This document shows, one piece after another, positions 1 through 7,969 of a stretch of 64,000 nt of DNA (position 1 is its first letter; each line of letters starts with the position of its first letter). A program made the position numbers and the translations under genes. Source of the DNA: Streptomyces sp. NBC_01268. Lineage in GTDB: Bacteria > Actinomycetota > Actinomycetes > Streptomycetales > Streptomycetaceae. The stretch lies in NCBI RefSeq assembly GCF_036240795.1, contig NZ_CP108454.1, forward strand, positions 2,418,001 through 2,482,000, read 5' to 3'. A model generated the notes under the pieces. It did not search any database. It was not told where the DNA came from and saw only the letters and a program-made list of their open reading frames with translations.

Positions 1-332
1 CGCCGGACCCGTCCTCGAACCCGTACCTCGCCTTCTCCGCCCTGCTCCTCGCGGGCCTCGACGGCATCAAGAACAAGATCGAGCCCATGGAGCCGATCGA
101 CAAGGACCTGTACGAGCTGGCTCCGGAGGAGCACGCGAACGTCCCGCAGGTCCCGACCAACCTCGAGGCCGTCCTCACCGCCCTGGAGGAGGACAACGAG
201 TACCTGCAGGCCGGCGGCGTCTTCACGTCCGACCTGATCGAGACGTGGATCGACTACAAGCGCACCAACGAGATCGCCCCGATCCAGCTGCGCCCGCACC
301 CGCACGAGTTCGAGCTGTACTTCGACCTCTAG
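1..332 (+). CDS. glnA: Type I glutamine synthetase, C-terminal end (partial)
   Basis: The reading frame is open from the left edge (codons in phase with base 3) and ends at TAG 330-332, giving about 109 C-terminal residues of a GlnA enzyme (glutamate + NH3 + ATP to glutamine). Recognisable pieces are the [17 protein letters not shown] helix and the KNKIEP and ELYFDL termini of actinobacterial GlnA. The adenylylation-site Tyr segment (NLY) would lie off the left edge. GlnE, which adenylylates GlnA, is encoded in this same window at 41794-44781. A strong hairpin terminator follows. The call is confident; start and promoter are not visible. Confidence 0.95.
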   Translation, partial: PDPSSNPYLAFSALLLAGLDGIKNKIEPMEPIDKDLYELAPEEHANVPQVPTNLEAVLTALEEDNEYLQAGGVFTSDLIETWIDYKRTNEIAPIQLRPHPHEFELYFDL

Positions 333-366
333 AGCGTGAGGCTCGTTCGAGCCGCGGACACACCTG

Positions 367-412
367 ACGGACGGGCCCCGGGCCGGCATGACGCCGCCCG
401 GGGCCCGTCCGT
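367..412. terminator. Bidirectional terminator between glnA and the surface-protein gene
   Basis: A perfect 16-bp inverted repeat (367-382 with 397-412) encloses a 14-nt loop and is followed by TTT on the + strand. It sits between the convergent 3' ends at 332 and 438, so it can stop transcription from both sides. Confidence 0.85.
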
Positions 413-437
413 TTCCGCCGTTCCCGCCCGGCTCGGC

Positions 438-1724
438 TCAGTCCAGGTCGCGGTAGCGACGCCGCCACGCGTGGACGAGGACCACGAGAGCACCGATCAA
501 GGTCAGCCCGCCGGCCGCCACGGCGACGAACCCGAGGACACTCGGGCTCCCGGTGGAGGCGAGCTCGGAGGCGCCGGCGCCGGCCGAGGACGCGGAGGCC
601 GCCGTGTCGACCGGGCCGGGGCCCGTGCCGCCGGTCGGGCCGGGGCCGGCCGTAGCGCCGGGAGAGCCCGGGTCGGCCGTCGCCCCCGGTGTGGTCGGGG
701 AAGGGGAAGCGGACGGGTCCGGGGGCGTGCTCGCCGAGTCACTCGGGTCCGGAGTGGGCGACGTCGGGGTGGTGGCCTCGGTCCAGCTCGCCTTCGCGTG
801 CGCGGTGACGGGAACGCGGTCGCCGCTCACCAGGCCCAGGGCCTGGCTGCCCTCACCGACCAGCTTGTGGCCCGTCCGGACCGGCACGGAGGCCGTCGCC
901 GAGACGGTCGCGCTGCCCGGCGGCGTACCGGCCGGCGCCTTCACGAAGAGCGACCCGCCGTCCGCGGCGGGTCGGGTCAGCTTGCCGCTGCCGTCCGAGA
1001 GGACGTTCCCCTCCCGGTCGGTCAGCGTCACCCCGGCCGCGACGGCCGCGGGGTCGAGGGAGGCGCCGACCGGGTCGCCGGCGGAGCCGATCCCGATCGG
1101 TCCGAGCACCGACCCGGCGGGCCCGGTCACCGTGCCGGGGGCGAGGGTCAGCGAGGGTGTCGGTTCCTCGACGTCGACGGCGTGTGCCACGAGGTAGTCG
1201 GCGAGATCGGCTCCGGCCGGGTTCATCGGGACCGCCTTGACGTGGTTCGTGAGGCGCCAGATGGCGGCCTGGGTCCCGCCGGCCGCCGCGTTCTTGGACA
1301 GCTTGGCGCCGATCTGCTCGCCGAGCGCCGCCTCGGTCAGGCTCGGGTACCCGTGCCGCAGGATCCAGTCGATCTTCCCCGCGTCCGGGTTGCCCTTCAG
1401 CGTGGGCACCTCGGACGCGCCGGCCTCCCGGTATGCGGCGCCCTCGCGCAGTTCGGTCAAGGCGTCGAGGCAGTACACGAACAGGGTGTCGCCGTCAGCG
1501 GTCCGCACCTTGATCAGGCCGCCGGGCAGCCCGTCGTCCTTGCCCTCGGGCTCCGTGACGTGTCCGATGTAGTCCCTCTCGCCCATCGTGAGCTCCTCGA
1601 CGACCAGCCTCCCGTCGCCCCCGGCACCGGCCTCGGCCGCGACTGCCGTCGTCGCGGCGCCGCTCGCCAGCATTCCGCTCACGAGCACGCCGCTCGCCGT
1701 ACGGATCATGCGTTTCCGCCCCAC
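438..1724 (-). CDS. Secreted thioester-domain (TIE) surface protein with LAXTG sortase signal
   Basis: About 428 residues from GTG at 1724; GTG at 1730 and ATG at 1709 are alternatives, and an AGGGAG ribosome site lies at 1735-1740. A signal peptide (MIRTASGVL...AVAAEA) is followed by a domain with a Cys in VYCLD and a Gln in GGTQAAIWRLTNH. These are the two residues that form the internal Cys-Gln thioester in TIE surface proteins, which can couple covalently to host or surface amines. A Pro/Thr/Ser-rich stalk (PTSPTPDPSDSAS...) leads to LASTG, a hydrophobic helix and an RRRYR tail, the class E sortase (LAXTG) signal typical of Streptomyces. It is monocistronic and convergent with glnA. I infer wall attachment; the ligand is unknown. 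Confidence 0.8.
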   Translation of the reverse strand: MGRKRMIRTASGVLVSGMLASGAATTAVAAEAGAGGDGRLVVEELTMGERDYIGHVTEPEGKDDGLPGGLIKVRTADGDTLFVYCLDALTELREGAAYREAGASEVPTLKGNPDAGKIDWILRHGYPSLTEAALGEQIGAKLSKNAAAGGTQAAIWRLTNHVKAVPMNPAGADLADYLVAHAVDVEEPTPSLTLAPGTVTGPAGSVLGPIGIGSAGDPVGASLDPAAVAAGVTLTDREGNVLSDGSGKLTRPAADGGSLFVKAPAGTPPGSATVSATASVPVRTGHKLVGEGSQALGLVSGDRVPVTAHAKASWTEATTPTSPTPDPSDSASTPPDPSASPSPTTPGATADPGSPGATAGPGPTGGTGPGPVDTAASASSAGAGASELASTGSPSVLGFVAVAAGGLTLIGALVVLVHAWRRRYRDLD

Positions 1725-2143
1725 TGCCACTCTTCTCCCTGTATGCGCCACTACGGACTCGAACAAAGCTATGGACGGCCGCACCGGCCCGAGGGCGGAA
1801 AGCGAGGGGAGTTCCTGCGGACCGGTGCCGCAGCTTCCTGCAGAGCGGGAGGCCGCCCGTCTATGACCCCATAGCTTCGCCTTATGGGACACCACCGGAC
1901 AGGAGTCCCCAACACCCCACACGGGCAAGCCACTTGAGGTCAGGACGTGAGCCTGCCCACGGAGCGAGCCCGGGGCGTTGGTCCTTCCGGGCACGGACCT
2001 AGGTCCCTGGGGAGAGGGGGCCGGGCCGTTGGACGATCTCCGTCCGGCAAGGGCCCCGCATTCGGGGTCGGGGCCCTTGCCCGCTCATGGACGGCCGACA
2101 GGAGAAACGGGGTGCAATCGGGGTGGGCACGGTGGAAGGCAAC
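1725..2143. other. Divergent intergenic region with three dyads
   Basis: This 419-base stretch separates the surface protein (-) from the HTH regulator (+). I see a CTATG/CATAG dyad with a 4-base spacer (1861-1874), a perfect 12-bp palindrome GGACCTAGGTCC (1995-2006), and an 11-bp GC-rich hairpin (2047-2080). No convincing -35/-10 pair and no short ORF with a good ribosome site was found. The palindromes are candidate operators. Confidence 0.4.
2047..2080. terminator. Hairpin upstream of the HTH regulator (terminator or attenuator-like)
   Basis: A perfect 11-bp stem (2047-2057 with 2070-2080) has a 12-nt loop and no U-tract. It lies about 60 bases before the chosen regulator start and within 7 bases of an upstream in-frame ATG (2087), which argues against that ATG being the start. 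Confidence 0.4.
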
Positions 2144-3097
2144 ATGCTCGCGTTCCTCGGAGTGAGCGCGGGCGAGGAGGCGGTCTACCGGACGACCCTG
2201 CGTTCACCGGGGCTCGGCATCGCCGCGATAGCCGGTGCGTGCGGGATCGACGAGGAGAGCGCCGGGGCCGCGCTCGGCAGGCTCCGGGAGCTCGGCATGG
2301 TGGCCACGGCCGACCAGCGGACGTTCACCGGCACCGACCCGGTGTCCGTGATCGACCGGCTGGCCCGCCTGCGGATACGCGGACTCCAGGGGGAGATCCG
2401 CCGCGTCGCCTCGTCGCGCCACCTCGTGGAGAGCCTGGCCGAGGACCGGCGCGCCGGGACCTGGGACCGGGCCGTCGAGCTCCAGCACGTCGAGGGCCTC
2501 GACCAGGTGATCGCGTGCGTGGACGAGTTGTCGTTCTTCGCGCGCGAGGAGCGCCTGACCACGCACCCGGGCCCGATCCTCGCCGCCGCCCTCGACGCCG
2601 TCAGGAGCTCCGACCTGAAGTACCTGCGGCGGGGCCTGCGGATGCGGACCCTCGTGCACGACGGCGCGCTCGGCTCCCCGGAGGTCGGCCGCTTCGTGTC
2701 GGAACTGACCGAGCGGGGCGCCCAGGTGCGGGGCACGGCCGGGCCGCTCGAACGCATGGTGATCTTCGACCGGCGGACCGCCCTCGTGGCGACCGACCCG
2801 GCGGACATCACGCGCGGCGCCCTGGTGGTCCGCCACCCCGCACTCGTCGGCTTCCTCCTGCCTCTCTTCGAGTCCCGTTGGTCCCGGTCCCGTGGCCTCG
2901 TGGACGACCTGCCGAGCCCCACCGAACTGCGCGTCCTGCGCGCCATGGCCCGGGTGGCCAAGGACGAGGCGGGCGCCCGCGAACTCGGCATGTCCGTCCG
3001 CACCTACCGGGGCCACGTCGCCGCCCTCATCCGCCGCCTGGACGCACCCAACCGCTTCGCCGCGGCCCTGGCGGCCCGGGAGCGGAACTGGCTCTGA
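2144..3097 (+). CDS. HTH transcriptional regulator (TrmB-like N-terminus, LuxR-like C-terminus)
   Basis: 317 residues from ATG 2144, which has GGAAGG four bases upstream; in-frame GTG 2132 and ATG 2087 are alternatives. The N-terminal ~70 residues form a winged-helix-like region (GIAAIAGACGIDEESAGAALGRLRELGMV). The middle resembles the sensor half of TrmB/PLD-like regulators (LRRGLRMRTLVHDGAL, FVSELTERGAQVRGT, MVIFDRRTALV). The C-terminus has a LuxR-type HTH (ELRVLRAMA...GARELGMSVRTYRGHVAALIRRL). There is no receiver or ATPase domain. It ends 90 bases before the Hsp90-like gene and could control it. Such orphan regulators are common in Streptomyces; the ligand is unknown. Confidence 0.75.
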   Translation: MLAFLGVSAGEEAVYRTTLRSPGLGIAAIAGACGIDEESAGAALGRLRELGMVATADQRTFTGTDPVSVIDRLARLRIRGLQGEIRRVASSRHLVESLAEDRRAGTWDRAVELQHVEGLDQVIACVDELSFFAREERLTTHPGPILAAALDAVRSSDLKYLRRGLRMRTLVHDGALGSPEVGRFVSELTERGAQVRGTAGPLERMVIFDRRTALVATDPADITRGALVVRHPALVGFLLPLFESRWSRSRGLVDDLPSPTELRVLRAMARVAKDEAGARELGMSVRTYRGHVAALIRRLDAPNRFAAALAARERNWL

Positions 3098-3187
3098 CGG
3101 ACTGCGGGGTGCCCGTCCGCGCCGCTTGCTACGTTCGTCCTTCCTGCGTGCCGCGTGCGCGTCGCAGCGGAGGAAGGGGGCGGTGAG

Positions 3188-6100
3188 GTGGAGCAGGGTG
3201 GGACCCGCAACGTCGTCGACGGCGGGGCGGTGACGGGGCCGGTGGTCCAGGCCGGGGAGATCGGTGTCCTTCATCTCCACGCGACCGTTCCCCCGCCCTC
3301 GGCCGAGGGCGGGGCACCCGCCGACCCCTGGGTGCGTGCGGTCGGCGGCTCCGCCGTGTGGGAGCACGTGGCCGGGGACCGGGACGCGCGGGTGCACCGG
3401 GAGCTGGCCGAGGCGGTGGCGGTGCGGCTGGCCGGGATGCGGGAGGGGGCGAGGCGGGGATCACGGGCGGACGTCCGCGAGGACCCCTGGGACGACCCCG
3501 GGCTTCCGACGCGCTTCCTGGCGCAGGTCGAGTGGCTGCTCGGCGAGCCGGGGGCGGGCCCCGACCTCGATCTCTACCCGGCCGAGGCGGCGCTCCTCGC
3601 GCTCTTCCCGTTCCTCTACCGGGCGCACTGTCTGCTCCGCGTCGAACAGCTCGCGGCGGTCGAGCCCTGGAGCCTGGCCCCGATGCCGGAACCGTCGGCC
3701 GACCGGCGGGCGTTCGAGGTGTTCACCGAAGGGGACGAGGCCCTCGCCCAGCGGGCCCGGCGCGCTCCGGGGGCCGAGCCGGCGGTCGGCTGGTGGCTGT
3801 TCCACCGCTGGCTGGCGCAGCAGCGGGAGTTCGCGGGCGCCGACCCCGTACGCCGGCTGCTGGACGAGCTGGGCGACACGGCGGACGGCCTCGGCGACGC
3901 GCTGGCGCCGCGCCGGGTGACGGCCCTGCTGCACGGGCTGCGGCGCGGCCCCGACGTGTGCCACCCGGAGTTCCTCACCCTGCTGCCCACCGACGACGGG
4001 GTCCGCTCCGGCCCCGGCCACCAGCGCATCCGCGACCAGCGGCTCGCCCTGCTGCTCGCGCTCGCGCACGGCATGGCGATCGAGACGACGGCGCTGCCCT
4101 CGATCGTCGCCGAGCATCTGCCCATCCCGTACCCCGTCGACCTGGACGCGCTGCGCCGCACCCTCGACGCGTCCCACTGGGGCGGTCCGCACGACCACCC
4201 CGTGCTGCGGGCGGAGTGCGGGCACGAGGCGGTGGTGGAGGGGCTGCGCGAGTACACGGCCCGCGCCGACGAACTGCTGCACACGGTGCGGCGGACCGCC
4301 CGCGACCGGATCACCCATGCGCTGCCCGAGCTGCCGACCCGGCTCTCCAGCGACGGCGTGGTGCCGAGCGAGGGCGCCTTCGACGGGTACGCGCGCTTCC
4401 GCGGCGACGGCCGCCGGGTGCTCGACCTCGCCATGGGCGTCCAGCTGTACAAGTCCCGCGACCTGGCGGTCCGCGAGCTGTACCAGAACGCCCTGGACGC
4501 CTGCCGCTACCGGCGGGCCCGCGGTGAGTACCTGGACCGTACGGGGCAGCCGGCCGCCACCCCCTACGTCGGGCGGATCGCCTTCGTGCAGGACGTCGAC
4601 GAGGACGGCCGGGAGTACCTGGAGTGCCGGGACGACGGCGTCGGCATGGGCGACGCGGAGCTCCGCGGCGTCTTCTCCCGGGCCGGCTCGCGCTTCGCCG
4701 AGCAACTGGAGTTCACCCTGGAGCGGGCCGCCTGGGAGCGCCTCGACCCGCCCGTCACCCTGTACCCCAACAGCCGCTTCGGCATCGGCGTCCTCAGCTA
4801 CTTCATGCTCGCCGACGACATCCGCGTGACGACCTGCCGGATGGGGCCCGACGGCGTCCCCGGGCCGGTGTACGAGGTGTCGGTGTGCGGGCCCGGGCAT
4901 CTGTTCCGGATCGTCCAGGTGGCGGCGCGGGGGCGGGAGCCGGGGACGCGGGTGCGGTTGTACCTGCGGCCCGGCACGGTGGAGGAGGGGTGGTCGAGCG
5001 TCGACGTGCTGGAGCGGGTGCTGGGGATCGCGGAGTTCCCGACGAGTGCGCGGCAGGGGGCGGGGCCGGAGAGTGCGTGGGTGCCGGGGGTGCTGCGGGA
5101 GCGTCAGGGCCGTCAGAGTGAAGGCTTCGCCTTCAACGCGCACGGGCGCCTGGTGCCCTGGCCCGACGCGCCGGAGGGTGTGGACGTGGTCTGGTGCGAG
5201 GCGGGCGGCGCGCTCCTCGTGGACGGCTTGTTGGTGGGGCCGCAGGTGCGCACGGGGGTCTTCGGCCGCCAGAGGTCGGGGCTGACCGGCGCCGTGGTGA
5301 ACCTCAGAGGGCCCCTGTCGCCGGGGATGCTGTCGGTGGACCGGCTGCATGTCGTCGACGACGTGGCACCGATGGTCGGTGAGCTGCTGCGGCAGGCGTC
5401 GACGACCCTCTCCTACCAGGACCCGGAGGACCTGCCGGACTTCGAGTGGGTCTGCCGGGTGGCGGACGGAAGCCCGGTCCTCGCCGACATCGTGACCTCG
5501 GCGCTCGCCGCGCGGGGGCGGACGCTGGAGTTCAGGGGCCAGGCCTTCGGCTGCCCGGAGGCAGGCTTCCTGCCGATGGACTTCTCCCTGCTGCCGGATT
5601 CCCCGGGCACCGACAGGTACGTCGCCCTTCCCTGGGCCAAGGAAGGGGGGAAGCAGCTGGACCACGTCTACTTGTGGCGGCTGCTCGCCCATCGGCACCC
5701 TGCTCTGAGGGACCTGACGGAGGTGTGCCCGGAGGTCGAGGACGCGGGACCGGTCCTGCGGGCCGTCCCGTCCGACCAGTGGCTGCTCCACGAATCAGGG
5801 GCGCGGTGGCTCCATGGCGTCCCCGGCGCGGCCCACTCCCTCCGGGACGACCCCCGCGCGCTGGCGCGGCGGATGGCCGGCCTCGGTTTCCCTGCCGTGG
5901 ACCCCGGGCACTGGGCGCCCGGAGCCCGGCTCACCGAGGCGAACGCCCGGGTCTTCGGCGACCCGTCGTCCTCTTCCGAGAGGCTTCTCCGGAACAACCG
6001 GCTCACCCCGGACGCGCTGTCGAGCGCGGCGGGCCGCATGCGGGCCGGCGTCGAGGAGGCGGCGGCACATCTGCGCCGGTTCGGGTTCACCGTCCCCGAG

Positions 6101-7111
6101 CACGTCGAGCGGCAGGCGGCGGCGTCGGACGAACTGCTCGTCGTCGCGCCGGGAACGCACAACGCCGCTCTCCTGGACCCCGAGGACGTCGTCCCACCCG
6201 GGCACATCGCAGCGGCCGCCTCCCTGTCGGGGCTGCCCGTTCCGGACGTGTGCCGTCGGCTCGCCTCGTACGGTCTGACCGTCGATCCGGGCGGTGTCCC
6301 CGAACACCCCTGCGCCGCGGACCTCGTACTGCTGAGCGCGCGGGGAAACGGCACGTCGCCCTGGCTCGACCGGTCGAAGGTGACCCCTCCCGGGCACGCG
6401 CTGGCCGTGGCGGAGCGGCTGGACCTGCCCTTGGCGGAGGTACTCGCGCGGCTCACCGGGCTCGGGTTCACCGTGCCCGCCGTGTTTCCCGCCGACGCGA
6501 GCCCCAAGGACGTGCCGTTCCTCTCGGACGTCTTCGACCGGACCTTCCTGACCCTCGCGGAACCGCCGTTGTACGCCGTCCTGCTCGACGGGGTGGACGA
6601 CCTGTCGGTCCTGCGCCGCAAGCTGGCCCGGCTGCGGGCCTACGGATTCGACGTCGCCCTGGACGTGCCCGCCCGCCCGACCGCCCTCGATCGCGAGCTC
6701 CTGCAGCCTTACCGCTCGTTCGCCTGGTGGGTCCCTGTGGGCGAGCCCGTTCCCTTCACGCACGTCCTGATGGCGGCACGCGCCCTCGGCACCACCCCCC
6801 GCGACATCGCGAAGCGCCTGCGGGCCTGCGGAGTGACGCCCACGCACGACGATCTGCCGTCGGGGGTGTCCTTCACCGAGGCCGTGGCGCTGCTCAGGCT
6901 GGACGAGGGGGAGGAGGACGAGCCTCCGCTGGCCTCCGACTTCAGCCTCCAGTACCTGCACCGCACCGCCGTCCGCCGCGACATCACCCTCACCGAGGCC
7001 GTCGACCTCATCCGCCGCCTCGGCGTCCCCCTCCCCGACCCCGCCGACACCGTCCGCGCCGCCCTCGCCCGCGTCCCCCGCCCCCCGTGCAACGAACACG
7101 CGAACAGGTGA
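3188..7111 (+). CDS. Hsp90-like (HATPase) repeat protein, conflict-system type
   Basis: 1307 residues from GTG 3188, preceded by GGAGGAAGG at 3169-3177; the open frame extends to 3155. The N-terminus carries the short motif RNVVDGGAVTGPVVQAGEI often seen in front of actinobacterial effector proteins. Residues about 90-380 are helical and resemble the inactive-HD-type region of such proteins. A GHKL/Hsp90 ATPase follows: N-box ELYQNALDA (~430), G1 DDGVGM (~482), G2 GIGVLSYFM (~532) and G3 PGTRVRLYL (~586). From about residue 890 to the end I count seven repeats of 60-66 residues, each closing with L-x-x-x-GF/GV-x-V, probably small winged helices. Known family relatives are predicted NTP-dependent conflict (defence) proteins; the function here is inferred, not shown. 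The CDPS-P450 pair follows after 117 bases. Confidence 0.75.
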   Translation: MEQGGTRNVVDGGAVTGPVVQAGEIGVLHLHATVPPPSAEGGAPADPWVRAVGGSAVWEHVAGDRDARVHRELAEAVAVRLAGMREGARRGSRADVREDPWDDPGLPTRFLAQVEWLLGEPGAGPDLDLYPAEAALLALFPFLYRAHCLLRVEQLAAVEPWSLAPMPEPSADRRAFEVFTEGDEALAQRARRAPGAEPAVGWWLFHRWLAQQREFAGADPVRRLLDELGDTADGLGDALAPRRVTALLHGLRRGPDVCHPEFLTLLPTDDGVRSGPGHQRIRDQRLALLLALAHGMAIETTALPSIVAEHLPIPYPVDLDALRRTLDASHWGGPHDHPVLRAECGHEAVVEGLREYTARADELLHTVRRTARDRITHALPELPTRLSSDGVVPSEGAFDGYARFRGDGRRVLDLAMGVQLYKSRDLAVRELYQNALDACRYRRARGEYLDRTGQPAATPYVGRIAFVQDVDEDGREYLECRDDGVGMGDAELRGVFSRAGSRFAEQLEFTLERAAWERLDPPVTLYPNSRFGIGVLSYFMLADDIRVTTCRMGPDGVPGPVYEVSVCGPGHLFRIVQVAARGREPGTRVRLYLRPGTVEEGWSSVDVLERVLGIAEFPTSARQGAGPESAWVPGVLRERQGRQSEGFAFNAHGRLVPWPDAPEGVDVVWCEAGGALLVDGLLVGPQVRTGVFGRQRSGLTGAVVNLRGPLSPGMLSVDRLHVVDDVAPMVGELLRQASTTLSYQDPEDLPDFEWVCRVADGSPVLADIVTSALAARGRTLEFRGQAFGCPEAGFLPMDFSLLPDSPGTDRYVALPWAKEGGKQLDHVYLWRLLAHRHPALRDLTEVCPEVEDAGPVLRAVPSDQWLLHESGARWLHGVPGAAHSLRDDPRALARRMAGLGFPAVDPGHWAPGARLTEANARVFGDPSSSSERLLRNNRLTPDALSSAAGRMRAGVEEAAAHLRRFGFTVPEHVERQAAASDELLVVAPGTHNAALLDPEDVVPPGHIAAAASLSGLPVPDVCRRLASYGLTVDPGGVPEHPCAADLVLLSARGNGTSPWLDRSKVTPPGHALAVAERLDLPLAEVLARLTGLGFTVPAVFPADASPKDVPFLSDVFDRTFLTLAEPPLYAVLLDGVDDLSVLRRKLARLRAYGFDVALDVPARPTALDRELLQPYRSFAWWVPVGEPVPFTHVLMAARALGTTPRDIAKRLRACGVTPTHDDLPSGVSFTEAVALLRLDEGEEDEPPLASDFSLQYLHRTAVRRDITLTEAVDLIRRLGVPLPDPADTVRAALARVPRPPCNEHANR

Positions 7112-7228
7112 CGAATTACTGCCCCTACCCCCGAGTAGAGCTCTCGCTCTCCGTGACTGATCGATAGCGTGTCGTCGTCGCGACCGCCACACCCGGAGCA
7201 CTGGGCTCCGCTGGGACTAGTTGGCGCG

Positions 7229-7969
7229 ATGAGGACTCTGAACGTGACTCAGGCGGCTTTCGCCCCTGTGGAGACGCTCCAACTCCAGCCGTACACCGCC
7301 CATTGCCGCGTCATCGCAGACGAGGGCGCACACGTGGTCATCGGCGTCTCCCCGGGGAACAGCTACTTCACGGCCCAGCGGCTGCGCGATCTGGCGCGCT
7401 GGGGGCTCGCACACTTCGAGACGGTCGACTTCGTCTACACCGACCTGCATGTCGCCGACATGTACGAGGCCCTCGGGTACGGGGCCGAGGAGGCGCGGCG
7501 GAAGGCCGTGAAGAACCTGCGGGGGGTGCGCGCGAAGGTGCACGCCGCCGTGGCCGAGGAGGATCCGTCGGGGCTGCGGCTCCGGGCCCGGGGGATGTCG
7601 GAGTTCACGGGGGTGCCGGCGTACCGGGCGCTGCACGTGGAGACCGTGGCGGCCGTGACCGGGGACCCGGCGGTGGGGCGGACGTGCGACGCGCTGGCCG
7701 GGATCTTCCTGGCCGGGAAGCTGGCGCCGGGGCAGGAGATCACCGAGCGGCAGCGGGAGGTGTGCCGGGAGTACATCTGCGCCGAGGTGCCGCTGTTCCT
7801 GGACACGCCCGCGATCCTCGGGGTGCCGTCCTCGCTGAACGTCTACCACCAGGCCCTGCCGCTCGCGGACCTGTTGTACGCCCGGGGGTCCGGACTGCGG
7901 GCCTCGCGCAACCAGGGGCACGGCATCCTCACGCCCGCCGGCCCCCGTACCGAAGGAGACCCCCGATGA
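7229..7969 (+). CDS. tRNA-dependent cyclodipeptide synthase (NYH subfamily)
   Basis: 246 residues from ATG 7229; an upstream GTG at 7169 has no ribosome site. Cyclodipeptide synthases take two aminoacyl-tRNAs and release a 2,5-diketopiperazine. The family fingerprint is complete: the GVSPGNSYF loop carries the nucleophile Ser41 and Asn44, YICAEVP carries Tyr182 and Glu186, and NVYH carries Tyr206 and His207. Every one of these sits at AlbC numbering plus 4 (Ser37, Asn40, Tyr178, Glu182, Tyr202, His203), which places the enzyme in the NYH subfamily. Its TGA overlaps the P450 ATG (ATGA at 7966-7969), so the two are translationally coupled. By the partner P450 I predict cyclo(Tyr-Tyr) or a close relative; substrate choice cannot be read safely from sequence. 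Confidence 0.93.
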   Translation: MRTLNVTQAAFAPVETLQLQPYTAHCRVIADEGAHVVIGVSPGNSYFTAQRLRDLARWGLAHFETVDFVYTDLHVADMYEALGYGAEEARRKAVKNLRGVRAKVHAAVAEEDPSGLRLRARGMSEFTGVPAYRALHVETVAAVTGDPAVGRTCDALAGIFLAGKLAPGQEITERQREVCREYICAEVPLFLDTPAILGVPSSLNVYHQALPLADLLYARGSGLRASRNQGHGILTPAGPRTEGDPR

